In this document: piece by piece, positions 7,873 through 14,052 of the stretch | Position numbering within the stretch: the first letter of the stretch is position 1 | Layout of the letters: each line of letters starts with the position of its first letter | NCBI GenBank assembly: GCA_030740295.1 | Contig: JASLXP010001270.1 | Location: 1 to 14,052, forward strand | Direction of reading: 5' to 3' | Origin: Planctomycetota bacterium | GTDB lineage: Bacteria; Planctomycetota; PUPC01; JACPCR01 | Length of the DNA stretch: 14,052 nucleotides | Notes under the pieces: model-generated | Databases searched by the model: none | Told to the model about the DNA's origin: nothing | What the model saw: only the letters and a program-made list of their open reading frames with translations | Program-made: the position numbers and the translations under genes

Positions 7873-8236
7873 CGGGACACCTACTCACCGTCTGGGAACG
7901 ATATCGTACTGGGATGATGTCCGGAGACTTTCTCGGCCTCAGTTGAACCGGCGGCTTGAACAGGTTGGGAATACCGTCCGGTTTCAGGCAGAAAAAAACC
8001 TATTGATTATCGGAAGATCTGGAAAAACTTTAGCGTTTTTCTTCTTTTTTCTGTTGAGGCCACTGACATACGAGCTGTGAGGAAGATGAAACCGTCCTCT
8101 GTACCGATGATTTCCCAAGCCTGGTCAGTCGTTGCACAATACGATTCGAAGTCTGTCCATGTTTAGTGGCCATGCTTCAGAATAGGGCTCTCTTCTTAGA
8201 ATCAGTATCGGCCTCTACTGCCCAGGGCAATTTGGT
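7873..8236. other. Intergenic stretch with no confident gene
   Basis: 364 bp between the minus-strand Ser/Pro-rich ORF and the large secreted protein. It contains the sigma-28-like motif at 8007-8032 and homopolymer runs (seven A at 7992-7998, T-rich 8036-8050). Short plus-strand ORFs here look like chance frames. No tRNA, repeat array or clear promoter for the 8237 gene is visible. Confidence 0.6.
8007..8032 (-). promoter_or_regulatory. Sigma-28 (FliA/SigD)-type promoter candidate
   Basis: Read on the minus strand, TAAAGTTT (8025-8032) is followed after 11 bases by CCGATAA (8007-8013). The enterobacterial FliA consensus is TAAAGTTT, 11 bases, GCCGATAA, so the match is nearly full but the spacing is one base short because the leading G is missing. 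It points toward the Ser/Pro-rich ORF, leaving a 5' leader of about 130 bases. Functional use needs a sigma-28 factor, which is not in the window. Confidence 0.45.
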
Positions 8237-11200
8237 TTGTCGCGCTCCATCTCGCACATCCTGTCCCTCTTGATTCTCTCGACAGCCTTTCTGCCGGGGC
8301 CTGTCCATGCGGCTCCGTCGATTGTTTTCGTCTCCTCCCAATTCATCTATCTTGACGAATACGACGTCTCAGCCGACCTGCGGCAAGCCGGCTTCGAGGT
8401 CGGTACCCTGCACTGGAAAGCGATAACGGCTGACAGTCTGAAGCCTTTCAACGTGGTCGTTCTGACTGACATTCCCGGTGCCGACGAAAAGGGACGACTT
8501 CCTGCAAAGATCACGGAGGCATGCGAGGCGCTTCATGCTTATTGCCGTGCGGGCGGCGGCATTCTGGCATCCATGGGAATGGGCGGATGGGACAAAGGGC
8601 GCGTGGCTGCGAACATCTTTCTGAAGTCCTGGGACGCGGAACTGCTTGATGAACAGGTCACGGACCCGGGGCACCTTTATCGCCAGACACGGGGGATCCG
8701 CTGGCGCTATTCGTGGACGACTCAGCTCTCGCCTTCGCAGGTGACGAAGGGCGTAAAGACGGTTTTCTACCCGGCGCAGTCCTGGAGGGCTGATGGCCAG
8801 AAGACGCTTTATGCTCCGAAGTTTGGGAAGGCATGGCAGGTAGTGGTGCGCGGGGAGAAGTCCGCCATGTCCGTTCGTACGAAGGCGGGTGCCATGGGAA
8901 AGGTCGCGGCGACTTACAAGACTGATCCGCCCATTGCGGGAATCAGAGCGGCTGGAAGCGGACGTGCAGCCGTCCTTGCTCTCTGGCCGAACTGGACGTT
9001 CTGGGGGGCTCGACGGCCGGCAATGGAAGGCATCGTATGGGAGCGGGGAGCCGTGGGAGAGAAGAGCGATACGGGTAAGCTCTGCCTGCAGTTGCTGAAG
9101 TGGCTGTCCGAGCCCTCGGCAAAGAGCCGCGCCTTCGGCGGATATGTGACGCCCGAAAATCCGGCCACCCGTCCGGAGAAGTATCCGGGAAGGGAGGTCA
9201 ACTGGGCAGCGGAGAAGTTTCCCGCTCCACCCACATGGAAACACTTCAAGGTGCTTGCAGGAGCAAGAACAGGCAAGTCCGGCGGTGAAGGAAGCGTCGC
9301 GGACTACGTTGCCTCGGCGAAGAAAGCAGGCTATCAGGCGGTCTTATTCGCCGAACGGCTTGACCAGCTCACTCCCGAAGAATGGAACCAGCTCCGAAAG
9401 GAATGCGAGGACGCGACTGCGCCGGACTTCCTGGCCCTGCCTGGCATTGATTTCACTACCCTCCAGGGCGATGAGTATGTGGCCTTCGGCGAGTTCGATT
9501 TTCCCAGGCCGCCTGGCCTGGCGCCCGACGGAAAACACATCGACGATACGTACAACTTCTGGGGCAGCCAGATGCATCACGGCTTCATCGCCATCAGCCG
9601 CCTCAACGCGCATCCCAATCGGGACCCGCAGATGCTGAAGAACATGCCGGCCTGCGCGGTCTATACCTATCAGAACGGCAAACTCGTGGATGACTCGCTC
9701 GGCCACTACCTGGCCCTCAATGCTCAATTCCACAACCTGGTACCGCTTGCTCTTCACCTGGTGGATTCGCCCGAGGCCGTGGCAAAAGCGGCGGCCGCGG
9801 AATGGCAGAACGTCTGGAGGGTCAACAGCGCCAGCGACCTGAAGGAACAGATCACACCCCATTCGCAGGCGGGGCTCCTCTACTGGTTCAATCCTCACCG
9901 AGCCTACCTGACCGGCGGCCCCGTTCTGGAAGAATGGTCCGGCTTGAATGTCATGTACTGGGGCTCCCCAACGAAGGACTCCGACCGATGGAAGCTGCGA
10001 TTTGACGTTTCATCACCTGCCGGGATCAGTGAAGTAAAAGTCTTCGATCGCGAAGACCTCTACCTCCGTTTTGTGAACGAAGGCAAGAATTGCGAGCGAG
10101 AGATTCCAGGCCATCACGACCGCCAGCATGTCTTCCATGTGCTCGCACGCGATGGCAAGGGGCGGCAACTGCTCTCGCCAGGGATCCGCATCCGTTTCTC
10201 GCAGGCATACGTCAACCAATGCGGTGACCATCAGAACAGCATATCCGCAACCCTCCAGCGCAACCGTAAAGGTCGGATGATCTACACCTGGGGCACAACG
10301 CTCGGCGTCTATGCCGGCTGGATACCAACATGGAACGCCCCGTGTCCTGTCGATCCCGGTGACGCCTATCCGCCTTCCTGGGACGGGGGTCATACAGGCT
10401 CCGCCGGCAAGGCAGGAGTGACGGTTCTGGTTGATGGGGGCAACCGGGAGGGCGGCGAGGAATCGGCAGCGTCCAATCTCTATGAAGTCGCCGGGCCGGA
10501 AATCCAGATCCTGAACCAGGTCGTCCGATTCAAATATCCAAAGGGCACTCCCCCTCGGCGGGACACCGCGCCGACCTACCGCACGATCCCAACGGAGTAC
10601 CTCGATTATACGGTCAGGCGCGTCACCCCCACGGCCGGCTTTGGCCGCGCAGGCATCAGCTTCAACGAGATCCTCGTCACCGCCAAACGTGATTTCGAAT
10701 TCGATGCGAAACGAGACGTACCTCTGCACGGCTACGCTTTCAGCGATTACGGCAGCCGGCCTGAAGGCGTCGGCGATCACTTCTTCATGAGCTTCGCAGA
10801 TGGCCGGTCCCTGAACCGGGTCGGCCCTCGGGAGGCTCATCCCAGGTCAACCCCGGGTGAGATGAAGGTTGGCAATTATTACGCTGCATATCCGAATCCG
10901 TACGGCGCCGGTGCTGTCTTCCCGCTGAGTACTGTCCGAGCCCGAGTGACGATCACAGGAACCCTTGGCGGAGCCACCTTCGGGCTTTCTCTGAAGGGGA
11001 AGGCATCGAAGGGCGACTCGTGGAAGATGCGTTTCCTCGCGGCGTCAGCCTCCACCAGCATCGAGGACGGGAATCAAGTCTTTGACGACATTCGGCGCAC
11101 ACTTGGCGTCGGCTGTTCACCGGCCTACGAAATCCAGGCCTCCCGTGGCACGGTCGAGGAAACGACCGGTCACCTCCTTGCTGCCGCAAGTTCTGGCGTC

Positions 11201-11587
11201 TTCTCGGCCAGACTGACGAGAACGCGTATGCCGGCGGATCTGCTCATCCAGGTAAAGGGCCTCACCAACGGATGGACCACGGCAAAGCAGGTGAATCGCG
11301 GCCCCCTCCAGGTAGTCACGCTTCACCGCGGCACCGCCTACACAAACGTCAACTTAAACGACAGAGATATTGCTCTGACCGTCGGCCACCCTGTCACTTG
11401 CACGAGCTCCGAAGTCCGTGTCGTCGCCTGGTGGAGCAAAGCCGGCGTTGATGTTTACGCCCACAACCCCACGCCAAATCCCATCGATGCCACCTACCGG
11501 ACCAACCCCGCATTCCACGGCCTCCCAAATGGAGAGAAATCTGTGACAGTTTCCGGCGGTGCCAGCCTGAGCTTTACGTTCCGCTGA
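8237..11587 (+). CDS. Large secreted protein with amidotransferase-like and degenerate PHP-like modules
   Basis: 1116 residues. The start is TTG 8237: AGGG at 8224-8227 lies 9 bases upstream, no ATG occurs in frame after the upstream TAG at 8183, and the start falls directly before a signal peptide (about residues 1-25, hydrophobic core ILSLLILSTAFL, cleavage after VHA). Residues about 28-290 resemble a ThuA/class I amidotransferase-like flavodoxin fold (VVVLTDIPGAD, then AYCRAGGGILASMGMGG). Residues about 337-500 follow the PHP superfamily pattern: SVADYVASAKKAGYQAVLFAE, then DFLALPGIDFT. The place of the metal-binding H-x-H strand reads FKVLAGARTG, so the usual histidines are missing. Residues about 590-655 resemble the beta domain after PHP (ISEVKVFD, HHDRQHVFHV, DGKGRQLLSPG). 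The C-terminal 450 residues are beta-rich and unrecognised. It probably acts outside the cytoplasmic membrane; substrate unknown. It is followed 42 bp later by the GH123-like gene, likely an operon. Confidence 0.85.
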   Translation: MSRSISHILSLLILSTAFLPGPVHAAPSIVFVSSQFIYLDEYDVSADLRQAGFEVGTLHWKAITADSLKPFNVVVLTDIPGADEKGRLPAKITEACEALHAYCRAGGGILASMGMGGWDKGRVAANIFLKSWDAELLDEQVTDPGHLYRQTRGIRWRYSWTTQLSPSQVTKGVKTVFYPAQSWRADGQKTLYAPKFGKAWQVVVRGEKSAMSVRTKAGAMGKVAATYKTDPPIAGIRAAGSGRAAVLALWPNWTFWGARRPAMEGIVWERGAVGEKSDTGKLCLQLLKWLSEPSAKSRAFGGYVTPENPATRPEKYPGREVNWAAEKFPAPPTWKHFKVLAGARTGKSGGEGSVADYVASAKKAGYQAVLFAERLDQLTPEEWNQLRKECEDATAPDFLALPGIDFTTLQGDEYVAFGEFDFPRPPGLAPDGKHIDDTYNFWGSQMHHGFIAISRLNAHPNRDPQMLKNMPACAVYTYQNGKLVDDSLGHYLALNAQFHNLVPLALHLVDSPEAVAKAAAAEWQNVWRVNSASDLKEQITPHSQAGLLYWFNPHRAYLTGGPVLEEWSGLNVMYWGSPTKDSDRWKLRFDVSSPAGISEVKVFDREDLYLRFVNEGKNCEREIPGHHDRQHVFHVLARDGKGRQLLSPGIRIRFSQAYVNQCGDHQNSISATLQRNRKGRMIYTWGTTLGVYAGWIPTWNAPCPVDPGDAYPPSWDGGHTGSAGKAGVTVLVDGGNREGGEESAASNLYEVAGPEIQILNQVVRFKYPKGTPPRRDTAPTYRTIPTEYLDYTVRRVTPTAGFGRAGISFNEILVTAKRDFEFDAKRDVPLHGYAFSDYGSRPEGVGDHFFMSFADGRSLNRVGPREAHPRSTPGEMKVGNYYAAYPNPYGAGAVFPLSTVRARVTITGTLGGATFGLSLKGKASKGDSWKMRFLAASASTSIEDGNQVFDDIRRTLGVGCSPAYEIQASRGTVEETTGHLLAAASSGVFSARLTRTRMPADLLIQVKGLTNGWTTAKQVNRGPLQVVTLHRGTAYTNVNLNDRDIALTVGHPVTCTSSEVRVVAWWSKAGVDVYAHNPTPNPIDATYRTNPAFHGLPNGEKSVTVSGGASLSFTFR

Positions 11588-11629
11588 TGAATAGCCTTGT
11601 GCCCCAAGAGGAAGAGGAGTTTACCTCCC

Positions 11630-14052
11630 ATGAAGTTCCCACTGGTTTGCCTGCTCAACATATGTCTGTGCGTTAGTGCTGAGGAAGCTCCCCAGAATCT
11701 TGCACGTGGTAAGGTCTGCTCTTTCTCGCGCAAGCCCACGTATCCCTACAGCCGTGATCCCGATGACGAGAAGCAACTGACGGACGGTGTGTACAGCAAT
11801 GCCCGCGGCCGCCCGAAGTTCTGGACACAACTTTCGACCGTCGGCTGGTACGCAACGAATGGGACGCCCATTTTCATCACTCTCGATTTGGGGAAGATAA
11901 ATCCGATCTCCGGCTTGTCGGTCAACATGGGCGCGGGGAACTCAGAGGTACGATGGCCGCTGGCGATCGTGGTCTTCGTCAGTAACGACGGGAAGACGTG
12001 GCACGAGGCAGGCGACCTGGTGTCACTGTCCAACCGAGATAACCCTCCACCTCCATACGGCAAATATGGAGGCCACCGGTTCATTACGAACGAGCTCCAG
12101 ACAGAGGGCCGGCACGTAAAGCTGGCCGTGTTGCCGTCGCCCCACTATGCGTTCATCGATGAGATTGAAGTTTTCAGGGGAAAGGAAGGTGCCAAGACAG
12201 CGAAGGGCGCAGCCATAAAACTCGCTGATATCGAGACACTGGTTTCTCAGCGCATCTTCCTCCAGCGTCTGAAGCGTCAACTCCTTCGAGATCTGGCCGC
12301 GGTCCGGGATGACATCAACTCCCTTGAGAAGAACGCGGCCGTGCCCTTCACCCAGAAAGCCGACGACCTGCTGGCCAGAATTGATCGAATGCCTCCTGTA
12401 CCTATGGATACGTTCAAAGCCATCCTGCCCATGACGGATCTGGAGCGGAACATCTTCCGTCTCCAGGCCGAGGTCTGGCGAGCGCAGAAGAAACCCTCAC
12501 TTCGGGTCTGGAAGAACCACCGATGGGATCCGCTGGAACCGTCGAGTGAGCCAAGTCAGAAAGGACCGGCCCGCTTGGATATCAGGATGATGCAGAACGA
12601 GCATCGCGCCGATGTCTTTAACCTTACCAATGCGGCCGACAAAGATGTTCGCGTTGAGTTCGAGATTCGGGGGCTCCCGGGCGGGGTGAACCCGCCTTCA
12701 GTGTCCGTGCATGAAGTCATGCACCTGGGAACCAAGGATCATGGCTCCATTGCCGCTCCCCTTCCGATTGCCCGGTTGGAAGACGGAAAGCACCGGGCCC
12801 TCATCCCGGCCGGTATGACCCGGCAAGTCTGGCTGACGGTTTCTTCAAAAAATCTGAGCCATGGAGTCCACGCTGGAGAAGTTGTCGGGAAGACAGATTC
12901 GGGCGAAGCCTTCCGCATTCCGATTCGGGTGCAGGTGTTCCCCCTTCGTTTTCCTGATTCCACAACGCTGCTCCTGAGCGGATGGGACTACACGGATTGT
13001 GAAGCTATCTATGGCCTGACGCCGCAGAACCGAGAGCAGGTCATCAAGCACCTCCACGAACACTACGTCAACGTGACCTGGGGTTCGACCAGTGCCATGC
13101 AGTACGGCCGGTTCGACGAGGCCGGCAATCTTATTGAGACCCCGAAAACCAGACTCTTCGATGAGTGGGTAAAGCATTGGCCGAAGGCAAGGCTCTACAT
13201 GGTTTTCCGTAATCTGGCCAATGGTCAGTTTGCCGGTTCTGATTTCAAGTCCGACCATTTCAGGAAGAAGGTCGGGGCGTGGACGCGCTTCTGGTCAACC
13301 CACGTTAAGAAACTCGGTCTGAAGCCCAAACAACTCGGTTTCCTGCCGGTGGATGAACCACACAGCGACCGGGCCTATGCCATCAACACCGCCTTCGCTG
13401 AAGCCGTGCACAAGGTCGAGCCCGATTTCATCATGTTCACAGAGCCGACCCCGAAAGATACGGAAGCTTTTCGCACCATGATGTCACATCTGGATATCTT
13501 GTGCGCTCACTGGATGTCCTGGATGACCCAAAAGGAGACGTACCGACCAGCTTTCCTTCAGGAAGCCAGGAAGGGGAAGCAGATCTGGTTCTACAATGTA
13601 CCGCCTCTGTCAGACAGCGAATGTCTGCTCGATCCCTATCCCAATTTCCTTCTGAGAGCGTGGCACTGTTTCGACGAAGGAGTCACCGGTTCCGCTTTCT
13701 GGTGCTTCATCGACACCGGTACCGTTTCCATCTGGAACCCCTATCACGCCAAAGCTGGCCGCACCTATTGCCCGTTCTATCTGGAGAAAGATCGTCTGAT
13801 GCCCGGCAAGTACATGGAGGCCATCCGCGAAGGTGTGGAGGACTACGAGTATCTTGTGATGTTGCAGAGACGTATTCAGGAGCTTGAGGAGTCCGGGGCG
13901 AGCCCTGGCGAGACGGCGAAGGCAAGACAGATTCTGAAATCCACCGTCGATGACGTGGTGGGAAATGTCCGGGAACTCAACGTACGTGCCCCTTACGGCC
14001 CACTCGACTGGCGGGAGGATCAGGATCGCTCGCGCGCCGACCGTGCCAGAGT
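11630..14052 (+). CDS. Secreted discoidin plus DUF4091/GH123-like glycoside hydrolase, 3'-partial
   Basis: An open frame of 807 codons from ATG 11630 with no stop before the window edge. GAGGAG at 11614-11619 lies 10 bases upstream. A short signal peptide covers residues 1-17 (MKFPLVCLLNICLCVSA). Residues about 22-186 form an F5/8 type C (discoidin) carbohydrate-binding domain: QLTDGVYSN, ITLDLGKINPISGLSV, VFVSNDGKTWHEAGDL and FIDEIEVFRG. A helical linker covers about 190-290, then a beta-sandwich at about 315-440. The catalytic-type barrel follows, with LGFLPVDEPHSD giving an adjacent D575-E576 pair as in GH123 beta-N-acetylgalactosaminidases, and ends with REGVEDYEYLVML at 733-745, the hallmark of DUF4091. 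An exo-acting N-acetylhexosaminidase or a related activity on complex glycans is likely; the substrate is inferred from the family only. Only a short C-terminal tail is probably missing. Confidence 0.88.
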   Translation, partial: MKFPLVCLLNICLCVSAEEAPQNLARGKVCSFSRKPTYPYSRDPDDEKQLTDGVYSNARGRPKFWTQLSTVGWYATNGTPIFITLDLGKINPISGLSVNMGAGNSEVRWPLAIVVFVSNDGKTWHEAGDLVSLSNRDNPPPPYGKYGGHRFITNELQTEGRHVKLAVLPSPHYAFIDEIEVFRGKEGAKTAKGAAIKLADIETLVSQRIFLQRLKRQLLRDLAAVRDDINSLEKNAAVPFTQKADDLLARIDRMPPVPMDTFKAILPMTDLERNIFRLQAEVWRAQKKPSLRVWKNHRWDPLEPSSEPSQKGPARLDIRMMQNEHRADVFNLTNAADKDVRVEFEIRGLPGGVNPPSVSVHEVMHLGTKDHGSIAAPLPIARLEDGKHRALIPAGMTRQVWLTVSSKNLSHGVHAGEVVGKTDSGEAFRIPIRVQVFPLRFPDSTTLLLSGWDYTDCEAIYGLTPQNREQVIKHLHEHYVNVTWGSTSAMQYGRFDEAGNLIETPKTRLFDEWVKHWPKARLYMVFRNLANGQFAGSDFKSDHFRKKVGAWTRFWSTHVKKLGLKPKQLGFLPVDEPHSDRAYAINTAFAEAVHKVEPDFIMFTEPTPKDTEAFRTMMSHLDILCAHWMSWMTQKETYRPAFLQEARKGKQIWFYNVPPLSDSECLLDPYPNFLLRAWHCFDEGVTGSAFWCFIDTGTVSIWNPYHAKAGRTYCPFYLEKDRLMPGKYMEAIREGVEDYEYLVMLQRRIQELEESGASPGETAKARQILKSTVDDVVGNVRELNVRAPYGPLDWREDQDRSRADRAR

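Noticed and set aside
7885..7980. Possible minus-strand coding extension upstream of the Ser/Pro-rich ORF
   Set aside because: One frame stays open for about 30 codons but has no start codon and ends in TAG before the ORF; no domain sequence appears.
8369..9244. Minus-strand ORF of 291 codons opposite the 1116-residue protein
   Set aside because: Arg/Pro/Leu-rich composition without domain features, fully antisense to a convincing gene.
10013..10840. Minus-strand ORF of 275 codons opposite the 1116-residue protein
   Set aside because: Antisense shadow frame; the plus strand carries the recognisable domain pattern.
1..14052. CRISPR arrays, tRNA or rRNA genes, insertion sequences
   Set aside because: No regularly spaced repeats, no cloverleaf or rRNA-like segment and no transposase sequence were seen.

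Overview
This is a GC-rich bacterial window (no introns, short intergenic gaps, Shine-Dalgarno-like sites before several genes). It looks like an accessory carbohydrate-degradation region. A Gfo/Idh/MocA oxidoreductase, a formylglycine-type sulfatase, a GH28-family pectinase, an FG-GAP propeller protein, a GH123/DUF4091-type hydrolase with a discoidin domain and a PHP-like secreted protein together suggest a member of the Planctomycetota/Lentisphaerota/Verrucomicrobiota group, probably an environmental genome. That assignment rests on gene content only; no rRNA or marker gene is present.

Layout. At 108-1148 on the minus strand lies an oxidoreductase, followed by a hairpin terminator candidate at 84-102. 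A 108-bp divergent spacer with a 7-bp tandem repeat separates it from a plus-strand cluster: FG-GAP protein (1257-2666), sulfatase (2663-4042, ATGA overlap), GH28 (4094-5287, interrupted by one in-frame TAG at 4466) and an APH-fold kinase (5370-6332). None of these proteins has a visible signal peptide, so they read as an intracellular set: remove sulfate, cleave a uronate-containing oligosaccharide, phosphorylate and oxidise the products. That pathway is inference.

From 6333 to 8236 the DNA is sparse and partly decayed. It holds a small predicted lipoprotein (6430-6798), the C-terminal half of a SAM-dependent methyltransferase without a start or its SAM-binding N-terminus (within 6799-7278), a doubtful Ser/Pro-rich minus-strand ORF (7225-7872), and a good match to a sigma-28 type promoter on the minus strand (8007-8032).

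From 8237 two large secreted proteins follow on the plus strand, 42 bp apart: a 1116-residue protein with an amidotransferase-like N-terminus and a PHP-like module lacking its metal-binding histidines, and a discoidin plus DUF4091/GH123-like protein that runs off the right edge of the window.

The strongest second-look points are the single amber codon in an otherwise intact GH28 gene (no confident gene here ends in TAG), the cytoplasmic-looking sulfatase/lyase/hydrolase/kinase set, the kinase with an unusual catalytic loop, and the truncated methyltransferase. I did not find anything I can call a wholly new system with confidence.
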